Positions 33,253 through 42,295 are shown, counted from the stretch's first letter. The stretch is 42,417 bases of DNA from Prolixibacteraceae bacterium (GCA_019459485.1 JAIBEZ010000110.1:1-42417); one strand, 5' to 3'. A program made the numbers and translations. Notes: generated from the letters alone by a model not told the origin.

Positions 33253-35346
33253 ATGAAATACAGGAATTACATCTATTTTTTGCTGATCAGTTTTTTGATG
33301 GGAATCTCCACAATTGGATTCAGTCAAAGTTCTGATCAAAAAATACGTGTGGCTTGTATTGGCGATTCGGTTACCAAAGGCTTAGGCCTTGAAAATCCGG
33401 AATCGCAATCATATCCGGCGCAATTGCAGTCCTTGCTTGGATCAGCTTATCAGGTTGAAAATTTTGGTATTAGTGGAACGACTTTGCTAAGCAAAGGCCA
33501 TCGGCCATACATTCTGACCGACGAATATCAGCGTGCGCTGGCTTTTAAACCACAATTGGTAATCATCCATTTGGGGCTGAACGACACTGATCCTCGTAAC
33601 TGGCCGAATTTCAGGGATGAATTTTTTCAGGATTACCTGAAAATCATACGTTCTTTTCAAAATTCGGACGGCAAATCACCGAAGGTTTTCATTTGCAGAA
33701 TGACTCCGATTTTCAATGCCCATCCAAGATTTAAGTCGGGAACCCGCGACTGGTTTTGGCAAATTCAGCAAGAGATTGAACAGGTCGCAAAAGCCGCACA
33801 TGTTGAATTGATTGATTTACACACACCACTCTATTCCCATCCCGATCTTTTCAAAGATGCCCTGCATCCTGATCAGGCGGGTGCTGCAATCATTGCAAAA
33901 ACCGTTTTTCAGCACATTACAGGAAATTTTGGTGGATTGAAACTCGCACCGGTTTTCATGGACCACATGGTTTTGCAGCAGAAATCCGTCATCAGAATTT
34001 GGGGAAAAGCCAATTCGGGTAATGAAGTTTCAGGCACATTCGATAAACAAGTGGAAAAATGTGTCACCAGCGAATCCGGAGATTGGGCACTGACTTTTAA
34101 TCCCGTTCCTGCCGGAGGTCCATACACACTTCAGGTTACCGCTGGAAAGCAAACGCTTCTTCTCAAAGATATTCTGGTTGGCGAATTATGGATTTGTGCC
34201 GGTCAGTCAAACATGGAATTTCCCCTGAAAGATGCGGCAAACGCTTCGGTTGATATTTCAAAATCGGACAATACCAATATTCGTTTATTCAATTTAAAAG
34301 GTATTGTTAGGCCGGATGATACAAAATGGGATTCGTTGTCGCTGGATAAAATAAATAAGCTTGAATTTTTTGAAGGGAAATGGGAAAGCTGTCAAGCTGG
34401 ATCTGCCGTTGATTTTTCGGCCATTGGTTATTACTTCGGAAAAATGCTGAATGAAAACCTGAATGTTCCGGTTGGTATCATCCAGGTGACTGTTGGCGGA
34501 GCTCCGATTGAAGCATTTATCGACCGAAAAACACTGGAGTTTGATCTTTATCTGGTCGATGTCCTCTACAAATGGAAGCAGAACGATTTCATCCAGAATT
34601 GGTGTCGCGAACGAGCCAAACTAAATATTTCCTTCAGCAAAAATGAACTGCAACGCCATCCTTTTGAGCCTGCATACATTTATGAAGCAGGAATTCACGA
34701 TTTAGCTGGATTGAATGTAAGAGGAGTAATCTGGTATCAGGGTGAGTCGAATGCGCACAATGCCGAACATTACAGTCGTGCTTTTCCGGCTTTGGTTGAA
34801 TCGTGGCGAAAGACCTTTAATGATCCGGAAATGCCCTTTTATTTTGCCCAGCTGTCCAGTTTAAACCGTCCTTCCTGGCCGTATTTCAGGGATGTTCAGC
34901 GGCAACTAAGTCTTTCAGTTCCTCATTCAGGAATGGTCGTTACCAGCGATTTAGGCGATTCGTTGAATGTTCACCCGAAACGAAAACGTGAGGTCGGAGA
35001 ACGCTTCGCCAAGCTTTCACTGGCCAAAGTTTACGGACAAAAACTGATTTGTTCAGGTCCCGAAGTTCTTGGATTTAAACAAACCGGTGAGCAAATCAGC
35101 ATTCAGTTTAAACCTGCTTCGCTGTTAAAAACTGCTGATGGACAGCCCCTCCGCGAACTTGAAATCGCTGGTCATGATGGAGTTTTTATGCCTGCAAAAG
35201 CCTCAATAGAAGGGAATGAAATAGTAATTCAAACACAAATGAAGGAAGTACAAAAAATCCGATATGGCTGGAATCCGTTTTCAAGAGGGAATCTGGTCAA
35301 TGAAGCAGGATTGCCTGCCTCAACATTTAAAATAGAAAAACAATAA
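33253..35346 (+). CDS. Two-domain sialate O-acetylesterase (SGNH + SASA)
   Basis: 697 residues with a signal peptide ending near IGFSQ. The N-terminal SGNH/GDSL domain (about 30-222) has Ser39 in GDSVT, the Gly block at FGISGT, Asn110 in LGLND and the Asp202/His205 pair in DALHPD. The C-terminal sialate O-acetylesterase domain (about 230-690) has Ser319 in GQSNME, GESN at 497-500 and an Asp/His pair in SDLGDSLNVH (about 566-574). Both triads look intact. Such bimodular esterases strip O-acetyl groups that block sialidases and sialic acid lyase; Tannerella NanS is recalled as having a similar two-part layout. It may act on more than one acetyl position. It is followed 20 bases later by the lyase gene. 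Confidence 0.9.
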   Translation: MKYRNYIYFLLISFLMGISTIGFSQSSDQKIRVACIGDSVTKGLGLENPESQSYPAQLQSLLGSAYQVENFGISGTTLLSKGHRPYILTDEYQRALAFKPQLVIIHLGLNDTDPRNWPNFRDEFFQDYLKIIRSFQNSDGKSPKVFICRMTPIFNAHPRFKSGTRDWFWQIQQEIEQVAKAAHVELIDLHTPLYSHPDLFKDALHPDQAGAAIIAKTVFQHITGNFGGLKLAPVFMDHMVLQQKSVIRIWGKANSGNEVSGTFDKQVEKCVTSESGDWALTFNPVPAGGPYTLQVTAGKQTLLLKDILVGELWICAGQSNMEFPLKDAANASVDISKSDNTNIRLFNLKGIVRPDDTKWDSLSLDKINKLEFFEGKWESCQAGSAVDFSAIGYYFGKMLNENLNVPVGIIQVTVGGAPIEAFIDRKTLEFDLYLVDVLYKWKQNDFIQNWCRERAKLNISFSKNELQRHPFEPAYIYEAGIHDLAGLNVRGVIWYQGESNAHNAEHYSRAFPALVESWRKTFNDPEMPFYFAQLSSLNRPSWPYFRDVQRQLSLSVPHSGMVVTSDLGDSLNVHPKRKREVGERFAKLSLAKVYGQKLICSGPEVLGFKQTGEQISIQFKPASLLKTADGQPLRELEIAGHDGVFMPAKASIEGNEIVIQTQMKEVQKIRYGWNPFSRGNLVNEAGLPASTFKIEKQ

Positions 35347-35366
35347 GCATTTTTAAAATATAAATT

Positions 35367-36281
35367 ATGGAAAAGTTTGAAGGATTAATCGCAGCGCCCT
35401 TTACGCCAATGGATGCAAAAGGGGAAGTTTTATATGATCAAATTAATGGATATTACGATTTCCTGGAACGGAACAAAATCGTTGGCGCATTCATCAACGG
35501 TTCAACCGGCGAGGGTGTTTCACTGACGCAAAAAGAAAAAATGAAAACGGTTGAAGCCTGGACGGCCTGTTTAAAAGAGAAAAAAACAGTTAAAGTGATA
35601 AGCCTTGTTGGCGGAACTTCTTACAAGGAATGTATTGAAAATGCGCAACATGCAGCCGAAAACGGAGTAGATGCCATCGCTTTGCTGGCGCCCTATTATT
35701 TTAAACCTGCCGGAGCAAAACAACTGGCTGAATTTTGCGCGTTGGTTGCAGAAGCTGTTCCGCAAATGCCGGTTTATTTTTACCACATTCCGGTTTTGAG
35801 CGGTTGTTATGTGAACATGATCGATTTTCTGCAGGAAGCTGCGCCGATCATTCCCAATCTGGCCGGAATCAAATACACGCACGAAGATTTTATGGATTTT
35901 TTGAGCTGTATTCATTTTATGGACGGTAAATACGACATGATGTGGGGTCGCGATGAAAATATGCTTTCGGCGCTGGTTCTTGGATCACGCAGCGCGGTTG
36001 GAAGCACTTTTAATTATGCTGCTCCGCTTTATTACCAGCTGATTGAGGCATTCGATAAAGGCGATTTAGCCACTGCAAGGAAACTTCAGCAAATGTCGAT
36101 CGACATGATCCGATTGCTTGGAAAATACGGCGGCATTGCAACCGGAAAAGCCTACATGAAATATGTTGGTCTCGATATGGGACAATTCCGTTTGCCGGTT
36201 AAAAATACGTGGGTTGAAAACTATGAAAAATTCGCAGAAGATGTCAATTTGCTCAACATGCAGGAGTTTTTCTCGAAATAA
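35367..36281 (+). CDS. nanA: N-acetylneuraminate lyase
   Basis: 304 residues, no signal peptide, a cytosolic (beta/alpha)8 class I aldolase of the DHDPS/NAL family. The carboxylate-binding loop GSTGE is at 45-49, the catalytic Tyr139 is in YFYHIP and the Schiff-base Lys169 is in AGIKYTHEDF. The YHIPxLSG and IKYTHEDF stretches favour sialic acid lyase over dihydrodipicolinate synthase, and the neighbours agree. It cleaves Neu5Ac to ManNAc and pyruvate. The lipoprotein mutarotase downstream probably starts inside its 3' end, so the two are translationally close. Confidence 0.95.
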   Translation: MEKFEGLIAAPFTPMDAKGEVLYDQINGYYDFLERNKIVGAFINGSTGEGVSLTQKEKMKTVEAWTACLKEKKTVKVISLVGGTSYKECIENAQHAAENGVDAIALLAPYYFKPAGAKQLAEFCALVAEAVPQMPVYFYHIPVLSGCYVNMIDFLQEAAPIIPNLAGIKYTHEDFMDFLSCIHFMDGKYDMMWGRDENMLSALVLGSRSAVGSTFNYAAPLYYQLIEAFDKGDLATARKLQQMSIDMIRLLGKYGGIATGKAYMKYVGLDMGQFRLPVKNTWVENYEKFAEDVNLLNMQEFFSK

Positions 36282-37446
36282 ATTACTGATAATACTTTTC
36301 ACAATGGCACAGTTAATTGGAAGCTCCTGTTCTCCAGCAGGAAATGAAAAGTTGGCTTTAAGCTGGCATAAATTTCCTGAAATTCCTCCGGCATCAGGCG
36401 AATTGGTTCAACCCGGTTTGGCCGGACCAATTGCCGGAGCGCATGGAAACTTTGTGCTGGTTGCCGGTGGTGCAAATTTCGAAGACGGATTGCCGTGGCG
36501 TGGTGGCAAAAAGAAATACCACGACGAAATTTTTCTGCTTGAAAAAACAGCTTCAGGAAACTATTCGTGGAAACAGGTTTGTGAAAAATTGCCTTACCCG
36601 TTGGCTTATCCGGCCTGTGTTTCAACTCCGGAAGGAGTTGTGAGCATCGGCGGTGAAGATTTTGATAGTCCTGTAAAGGATGTTTTCCTGTTTTCATTTC
36701 AGGACGGAAAAGTCAATCGGACGAGTTTGCCTGAACTTCCAGAGGCGATTTCATCAGCCGGTGCAGCAGCTATCGGAAATGAACTTTTTGTGGCCGGTGG
36801 ATTGGTTGCTTCTGGAGCAAGTTCTGCATTCTATTCGCTTGACATGAACAATTTAGCCAACGGTTGGCGGGTTTTGCCTGAAATTCCGGTCGCATTTTCC
36901 CACGCGGTGGTTGTTAGTCAGAAGGATGAAAACGAAATGTGCATTTATGTGATTGGTGGCCGGAACAAAACTTTCGAAGTTTCGACTTTTTTGAGCAGTG
37001 TCTGGAAATACACTCCTTCCATCCAGAAATGGAGCCTGGAAGGTGATATTATTTCTGATGGAAAATCGCTTGCACTTTCTGCCGGAACAGGAATTTCAGT
37101 AGGTTCAAATCACATTGTATTGTTTGGCGGCGATCCGGGGATTTTCTTTAACAGGACGGAACGCATGAATGCTGCCCTTGAGAAAGTTTCAGGAGAAGAA
37201 GAACGGCTAAAACTATGGAAGGAAAAGGATTCGATGCTCACCAATCACCCCGGATTTTCAAAAGAAATACTTGCTTTTAATACCCTTTCAAAAAATTGGG
37301 AAACGATTGGAGAAATAGCCGGTGAATCACCGGTTACCACCACCGCTTTTTCATGGAACGGAACAACAGTGATTCCTTCCGGAGAGATTCGTCCCGGAGT
37401 TCGCACACCGAATGTTATTGCTGTCGATATTCAGTTCGAAGAGTAA
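36241..37446 (+). CDS. nanM: N-acetylneuraminate mutarotase, kelch-type (cyclically permuted YjhT/NanM family)
   Basis: About 401 residues if it starts at the ATG at 36241, which overlaps the lyase by 41 bases. A later ATG at 36304 would leave a signal without a charged N terminus, whereas the chosen start gives Arg/Lys followed by LLIILFTMAQLIGSSC, a plausible lipoprotein signal with Cys30. The six-blade kelch propeller is clear: FVLVAGGANFEDGLPWRGGKKKYHDEIF, GVVSIGGEDFDSPVKDVF, ELFVAGGLVASGASSAFYSLDM, IYVIGGRNKTFEVSTFLSSVWKY, HIVLFGGDPG. NanM speeds conversion of released alpha-sialic acid to the beta anomer before or after uptake. The epimerase starts 5 bases after its stop. Confidence 0.88.
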   Translation: MSICSTCRSFSRNKLLIILFTMAQLIGSSCSPAGNEKLALSWHKFPEIPPASGELVQPGLAGPIAGAHGNFVLVAGGANFEDGLPWRGGKKKYHDEIFLLEKTASGNYSWKQVCEKLPYPLAYPACVSTPEGVVSIGGEDFDSPVKDVFLFSFQDGKVNRTSLPELPEAISSAGAAAIGNELFVAGGLVASGASSAFYSLDMNNLANGWRVLPEIPVAFSHAVVVSQKDENEMCIYVIGGRNKTFEVSTFLSSVWKYTPSIQKWSLEGDIISDGKSLALSAGTGISVGSNHIVLFGGDPGIFFNRTERMNAALEKVSGEEERLKLWKEKDSMLTNHPGFSKEILAFNTLSKNWETIGEIAGESPVTTTAFSWNGTTVIPSGEIRPGVRTPNVIAVDIQFEE

Positions 37447-37451
37447 AAAAG

Positions 37452-38621
37452 ATGGAAAAAGATTTTAAACTATTAGCGGAACAATACCGGAATGAATTGC
37501 TTCAAAAAGTGGTTCCGTTCTGGGAAAACCATTCGAAAGACGAGGATTTTGGCGGTTATTTCACTTGTCTCGACCGGCAGGGAAACCTATTCGATACCGA
37601 TAAATTCATCTGGCTTCAGGGGCGTGAAGTCTGGATGTTTGCGACTCTTTACAACAAAGTGGAGCAGCGGCCTGAATGGCTGGAAATGGCTTTGCACGGC
37701 GCACGTTTTCTTCAGGAACACGGGCACGACGGTAACCTGAACTGGTATTTTTCGCTCACCCGTGAAGGAAAACCGCTGATCGAACCTTACAATATTTTTT
37801 CGGATTGCTTTGCCACCATGGCTTTTGGCCAGTTGTACCAGGCGACTGGAAACGAAGAATATGCCGATATCGCAAAAAAAACCTTTGAGAATATCCTTAA
37901 ACGGAGCGAAAATCCGAAAGGGAAATTTAGCAAAGCTGTTCCCGGCACCCGTCCGCTGAAAGGTTTTTCGCTACCCATGATTTTGTGCAACCTGTCGCTC
38001 GAAATTGAACATTTGCTTCCGAAAGAATTGGTGGATGAAACCATTCAGAATGTGCTTCACGAAGTCATGGATATTTTCTATCAGGAAGATTCCGGACTGA
38101 TCCTGGAAAATGTAAACCCTGACGGAAGTTTCTCCGATTCGTTTGAAGGTCGTTTGCTGAATCCGGGACACACCATCGAGGCGATGTGGTTTATAATGGA
38201 TTTGTCGGTCCGGCTGAAGCGTCCGGAATTGACAGAGAAAGCTGTTGAAATAATGCTTCGTACTTTGAAATACGGTTGGGACGAACAATATGGAGGAATC
38301 TTCTATTTTCTCGACATCAAAGGTTATCCGCCGCAACAGCTGGAATGGGACCAGAAACTTTGGTGGGTGCATGTTGAAACACTGATCAGTCTGATTAAAG
38401 GATATTCGTTGACTGGAAATCCTGAATGTCTGGAATGGTTCGAAAAAGTTCACGATTACACCTGGTCGCATTTTGCCGATCCGGAGTATGACGAATGGTT
38501 TGGTTACCTGAATCGTCGTGGCGAAGTATTATTACCTTTAAAGGGTGGAAAATGGAAAGGCTGTTTCCACGTTCCGCGAGGCTTGTTCCAGGTTTGGAAA
38601 ACGTTGGAGAAAATAAAATAA
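37452..38621 (+). CDS. N-acylglucosamine 2-epimerase (ManNAc to GlcNAc)
   Basis: 389 residues from the ATG at 37452, directly after the mutarotase stop; the frame is open upstream to 37353, but that part runs through the mutarotase gene in another frame. The AGE-family (alpha/alpha)6 barrel has Arg58 in LQGREVW, the two proposed catalytic histidines His240 (NPGHTIEAMW) and His373 (GCFHVPRGL), and the WWVHVET motif. In Bacteroides this type of epimerase (NanE role) replaces the kinase-dependent route of E. coli by converting free ManNAc to GlcNAc, which a hexokinase can then phosphorylate. No kinase lies in the window. Cytosolic. Confidence 0.93.
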   Translation: MEKDFKLLAEQYRNELLQKVVPFWENHSKDEDFGGYFTCLDRQGNLFDTDKFIWLQGREVWMFATLYNKVEQRPEWLEMALHGARFLQEHGHDGNLNWYFSLTREGKPLIEPYNIFSDCFATMAFGQLYQATGNEEYADIAKKTFENILKRSENPKGKFSKAVPGTRPLKGFSLPMILCNLSLEIEHLLPKELVDETIQNVLHEVMDIFYQEDSGLILENVNPDGSFSDSFEGRLLNPGHTIEAMWFIMDLSVRLKRPELTEKAVEIMLRTLKYGWDEQYGGIFYFLDIKGYPPQQLEWDQKLWWVHVETLISLIKGYSLTGNPECLEWFEKVHDYTWSHFADPEYDEWFGYLNRRGEVLLPLKGGKWKGCFHVPRGLFQVWKTLEKIK

Positions 38622-38642
38622 ATCACTAAATCTAATAAAACG

Positions 38643-38726
38643 AACTCACCCCACCCCGACAAGTCGGGGTTTCCCCTCTCTTCACGAAGAGAGGGGGACG
38701 GCCGCTTGCGGACGTCGGGGTGAGTT
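38643..38726. repeat. Cloverleaf-like palindromic element
   Basis: Outer arms AACTCACCCC (38643-38652) and GGGGTGAGTT (38717-38726) are perfect. Inside are three back-to-back hairpins: CCCCGAC/GTCGGGG (38654-38669), CCCCTCTCTTC/GAAGAGAGGGG (38673-38696) and GACGGCCGC/GCGGACGTC with one mismatch (38697-38716). It is far more GC-rich than the surrounding spacer and lies between the epimerase and transporter genes. Confidence 0.75.
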
Positions 38727-38745
38727 TGGAAAAACAACTAACATC

Positions 38746-39993
38746 ATGCAAATTCAACAGAAAAAATGGTATCCATGGATAATTGTCGCCCTTTTGTGGG
38801 TGGTTGCCCTGCTCAATTACATGGATCGCCAAATGCTTTCGACCATGAAAGTGGCCATGATGGGCGACATTCACGAGTTGCAAACAGCAGAGAATTTCGG
38901 GCGCCTGATGGCCGTTTTTCTTTGGATTTATGCGCTGATGAGTCCTGTTGCCGGATTAATTGCTGACCGGCTGAACCGAAAGTGGCTGATTGTTGGCAGC
39001 TTAGCTGTATGGTCGGGCGTGACTTTGGCCATGGGATTGGTAGATAATTTTAATCATCTGTATATTTTACGCGCAATTATGGGGGTGAGCGAAGCGCTTT
39101 ACATTCCCGCCGGATTGTCATTGATTGCTGATTACCACCAGGGAAAAACACGTTCCTTGGCCATAGGCATTCACATGACCGGATTGTATGTAGGGCAGGC
39201 CATGGGTGGATTTGGAGCAACTGTTGCACACGAATATTCGTGGCAAACCACTTTTCATTCCTTTGGCCTGATCGGTCTTATATACAGCATTGTACTTATC
39301 CTGTTTCTTCGCGAGAAAAGAGAGAATACGACGATATCCAAAGAGAAAAAAGCTCCTTCCGGTGGTTTGACCTCCGTTTTAAATAGTCTGGGAATGCTTT
39401 TCGGAACCATTAGCTTCTGGGTAATCATGTTTTATTTTGCTGCCCCAAGTTTTCCGGGCTGGGCAATTAAAAACTGGATTCCAACCTTGTTTTCCATGAG
39501 TTTAAACATCGATATGGCTCTGGCCGGGCCACTTTCTACGATTACAATAGCCGCTTCATCCTTTATAGGAGTTATTTTTGGTGGTATTCTGGCCGACCGA
39601 TGGATTCAACGGAATCTGCGCGGTAGGATTTTTACCGGAGCTATTGGCTTGTCGCTTACCATTCCTGCTTTGCTTTTCCTGGGTTTTGGCCAGACATTTT
39701 TCACCATTGTAGGCGGAGCTGTCTTCTTCGGCATTGGTTATGGAATGTTCGATGCCAACAATATGCCAATCCTTTGCCAGTTTATTTCGTCCAAACACCG
39801 CGCTGCCGGTTACGGACTGATGAACATGACGGGTGTTTTTGCAGGTGCATTCATTACCGATTTGTTGGGAAAATCAACCGATTCAGGTAATCTCGGGCAC
39901 GATCTGGCGATGCTCGCTATTCCGGTCGCACTGGCAGTTGTACTTTTACTGACCACACTGAAACCAAAATTTGCAGACAAAATTGTTGATTAA
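38746..39993 (+). CDS. nanT: MFS transporter, probable sialic acid permease
   Basis: 415 residues with about twelve membrane helices. The major facilitator signatures are visible: the loop 2-3 motif GLIADRLNRKWLIVGS and its second-half echo GGILADRWIQRNLRGRIFTG. The N terminus, LLNYMDRQMLSTM, is typical of the sugar-acid/anion symporter branch (ExuT/NanT-like). Placement between the epimerase and esterase genes and alongside lyase and mutarotase supports import of free sialic acid across the inner membrane by proton symport. Substrate assignment rests on context. A palindromic element separates it from the epimerase (124 bases). Confidence 0.85.
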   Translation: MQIQQKKWYPWIIVALLWVVALLNYMDRQMLSTMKVAMMGDIHELQTAENFGRLMAVFLWIYALMSPVAGLIADRLNRKWLIVGSLAVWSGVTLAMGLVDNFNHLYILRAIMGVSEALYIPAGLSLIADYHQGKTRSLAIGIHMTGLYVGQAMGGFGATVAHEYSWQTTFHSFGLIGLIYSIVLILFLREKRENTTISKEKKAPSGGLTSVLNSLGMLFGTISFWVIMFYFAAPSFPGWAIKNWIPTLFSMSLNIDMALAGPLSTITIAASSFIGVIFGGILADRWIQRNLRGRIFTGAIGLSLTIPALLFLGFGQTFFTIVGGAVFFGIGYGMFDANNMPILCQFISSKHRAAGYGLMNMTGVFAGAFITDLLGKSTDSGNLGHDLAMLAIPVALAVVLLLTTLKPKFADKIVD

Positions 39994-40036
39994 TTATGTG
40001 GGAGGTCTATCTTTGGGATACATAAATTCTAAAAAA

Positions 40037-40720
40037 ATGAAATCACATTCAATCCTAAGCTACCTTCTCTTCTTTTCGCTGATATTGGGTTCTTTCTCCT
40101 CATTTAGTCAGGAAAATAAATTCGGAACTTATTACAATCAGAGACTTAGTCTGTTCGAAAAAATGCCTGACACCAAAGGTGAAATCATCTTTTTAGGCAA
40201 CAGCATTACCGATGGGGGAGAGTGGTGCGAGTTATTGGGAAACCCGAAAGCTAAAAATCGTGGAATCAGTGGCGACACCACCGAAGGCGTATTGTTCAGG
40301 CTTAGTGAAGTTACCCGTTCAAAACCCGCCAAAGTGTTTTTACTGATCGGTATTAATGATCTTTCCAAAGGAGTTTCGAAGGATACGGTATATTCAAACA
40401 TTTGCAGGATTGCACAAAAAATCAGGAAAGATTCGCCTAAAACCCGGGTTTATGTACAAAGTATATTGCCTGTGAACGAATCGTTTGGCCTGTTTAAAAA
40501 CCACACCAGTAAAACTGCCGAAGTTCTTTGGGTTAACGCACAACTGAAAACCTGGTGCGAAAAAGGGCAGGTTCAATATGTCGATTTGTACAGCCGGTTT
40601 AAGAACCAGGACTCCGAACTCCTGAATCCACAGCTGACCAACGACGGTCTCCACCTGAAAGGAGAGGGTTATTTGCTTTGGGCGGAAACGATTAAACCTT
40701 ATCTGAAAAGAAAACACTAA
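40037..40720 (+). CDS. SGNH/GDSL hydrolase, probable second acetylesterase
   Basis: 227 residues from the ATG at 40037; an in-frame ATG at 39971 overlaps the transporter and gives no better signal peptide. The signal peptide ends near FSSFSQ. SGNH blocks are present: GNSITDGGEW (nucleophile Ser), NRGISGDTT (Gly), LIGINDLSKG (Asn) and NDGLHLKGEGY (Asp/His). This form resembles small platelet-activating-factor acetylhydrolase-like esterases common in Bacteroidota glycan loci, so de-acetylation of sialic acid or another sugar is likely. It may complement the two-domain esterase at 33253. Confidence 0.87.
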   Translation: MKSHSILSYLLFFSLILGSFSSFSQENKFGTYYNQRLSLFEKMPDTKGEIIFLGNSITDGGEWCELLGNPKAKNRGISGDTTEGVLFRLSEVTRSKPAKVFLLIGINDLSKGVSKDTVYSNICRIAQKIRKDSPKTRVYVQSILPVNESFGLFKNHTSKTAEVLWVNAQLKTWCEKGQVQYVDLYSRFKNQDSELLNPQLTNDGLHLKGEGYLLWAETIKPYLKRKH

Positions 40721-40743
40721 ACCAACTATAAAATCACAAAAAA

Positions 40744-42207
40744 ATGAGTTCAAACAGAAGGGATTTTCTCCGCAACTCCATACTGGGAACCGGAATGCTG
40801 GCAACAGGATTGGCCAGTCAGGCAGCTTCGTTAACCAACGAAACAAGTGCTGAAGGAAGAAAAAGTTCGAAACAGCATTTCAACATGTGTGGCTACGCAG
40901 CACCAAAGCTGGATAAAGTTCGTGTGGGATTTGTAGGTATTGGCGACCGTGGCTCCGGCGCCGTTGAGCGAATGACTTTTATCGAAGGTGTTGAGATTAC
41001 TGCGCTTTGCGATATTCGTCAGGGAGCAGTTGACGGAGCACAGGCAATCCTCGCCAAAGCAGGACTTCCCAAGGCAAAAGAATTTGTTGCCGGAGACCTA
41101 GGATTTAAACAATTATGCGACAGCAACCTCGTTGACCTTGTTTACATTGCCACTCCCTGGGAATGGCACGTTCCGGTTGCCGTTGCCGCGATGGAAGGCG
41201 ATAAACATACCGCTGTTGAAGTCTCTACGGCAAAAACAATGGACGAATGCTGGCAAATCGTTGAAGTCTCGGAACGCACCCGAAAACATTGTGTGATTCT
41301 GGAAAACTGCTGCTACGATTTCTTCGAATTACTTACCTTGAATATGGTTCGGCAAGGTGCTTTTGGCGATCTGATTCATGGCGAAGGTGCCTACATTCAT
41401 GATCTGGATTATTGGCATTTCAATAAGCCAAAGGATGAAAAAATGTCGGACGGTGCCTACACAAAAATGTGGCGTATTCACGAAAATAAACGCAAAGCAA
41501 ATGTATATCCAACTCATGGCTTGGGCCCGATTTGCCAGGCGATGAATATCAACCGGGGCGATAAAATGGACTACCTGACTGCGATGATGTCGGCTGATTT
41601 TACCTTGAAAAACAGAATTGCAGAAAAAGCAAAAGAAGATCCGTTTTTTCAGCAGTTTGTTGGTTGGGATATGCGCGGGAACATGGATATTCAACTGATA
41701 AAGACCAATAAAGGACGCACTATAATGATTCAGCACGATGTGAGTTCACCACGTCCGTATTCCAGAATTCACATGCTAAGTGGTACAAAATGTTTTGCCC
41801 AGAAATGGCCACTTCAACATATCGCATTTGGGCATAAAGCTGCTGATGAAGCAAAAATGAAAGAGTTGGAAGAAAAATATACTCCTGAAATTGTTCGTCG
41901 CATGGGTGAAATGGCTAAAAAAGTTGGCGGACATGGCGGTATGGATTTTATGATGGACTGGCGGTTAATTGATTGCCTGCGCAATGGTTTGCCAATGGAT
42001 ATGGACGTTTACGATGCTGCCTCCTGGAGTTGTATTACTCCTTTGAGCGAATGGTCGATCGCCAACGGATCAAAACCCATTGAGATTCCGGACTTTACAC
42101 GTGGTGCATGGAAAACCAACCAACCAATTGAGTTGACGCTAAAAGGCGGCGGAACAACCGGTGTTAAAGACCTGAAAAAAGGTGGCGATAAGCAATTGGG
42201 AATTTAA
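40744..42207 (+). CDS. Gfo/Idh/MocA-family glycosidase, GH109-type (alpha-N-acetylgalactosaminidase-like)
   Basis: 487 residues. The twin-arginine signal (NRRDFLRNSILGTGMLATGL, Arg5-Arg6) means Tat export in folded form with its cofactor. The Rossmann nucleotide site is VGFVGIGDRGSG (about 61-72), followed by CDIRQ at the end of strand 2, the EVSTAKT block and the substrate-side motifs NVYPTHGLGP (His258) and GGHGGMDF (about 395-402). This matches GH109 enzymes, which use tightly bound NAD(+) in an oxidation-elimination mechanism and were first known as alpha-N-acetylgalactosaminidases. In a sialoglycan locus that fits removal of GalNAc from O-glycans. Other sugars are possible within the family. 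Confidence 0.9.
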   Translation: MSSNRRDFLRNSILGTGMLATGLASQAASLTNETSAEGRKSSKQHFNMCGYAAPKLDKVRVGFVGIGDRGSGAVERMTFIEGVEITALCDIRQGAVDGAQAILAKAGLPKAKEFVAGDLGFKQLCDSNLVDLVYIATPWEWHVPVAVAAMEGDKHTAVEVSTAKTMDECWQIVEVSERTRKHCVILENCCYDFFELLTLNMVRQGAFGDLIHGEGAYIHDLDYWHFNKPKDEKMSDGAYTKMWRIHENKRKANVYPTHGLGPICQAMNINRGDKMDYLTAMMSADFTLKNRIAEKAKEDPFFQQFVGWDMRGNMDIQLIKTNKGRTIMIQHDVSSPRPYSRIHMLSGTKCFAQKWPLQHIAFGHKAADEAKMKELEEKYTPEIVRRMGEMAKKVGGHGGMDFMMDWRLIDCLRNGLPMDMDVYDAASWSCITPLSEWSIANGSKPIEIPDFTRGAWKTNQPIELTLKGGGTTGVKDLKKGGDKQLGI

Positions 42208-42227
42208 AAGCGATTCCCTTTATTTAC

Positions 42228-42262
42228 TAATCCTGACAGGTTTTTAAAACCTGTCAGGATTA
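42228..42262. repeat. 35-bp palindrome
   Basis: Perfect 17-base arms TAATCCTGACAGGTTTT and AAAACCTGTCAGGATTA around one T. The CCTGACAGGT...ACCTGTCAGG core is a repeat type remembered from many Bacteroidota genomes. There is no T tract on + after it. Confidence 0.85.
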
Positions 42263-42295
42263 AACACATTATAGCCAATCTATAAATTACCAGAA

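Noticed and set aside
35367-36281. Dihydrodipicolinate synthase (lysine synthesis)
   Set aside because: Same superfamily, but YHIP and IKYTHEDF motifs and the sialidase, mutarotase and epimerase neighbours favour sialic acid lyase.
37971-38471. 166-codon open frame on minus within the epimerase gene
   Set aside because: Antisense to the catalytic core of a clear AGE-family gene; no domain recognised.
33055-38726. CRISPR array or tandem repeat array suggested by repeated palindromes
   Set aside because: The hairpins are unrelated in sequence between sites and have no regular spacers.
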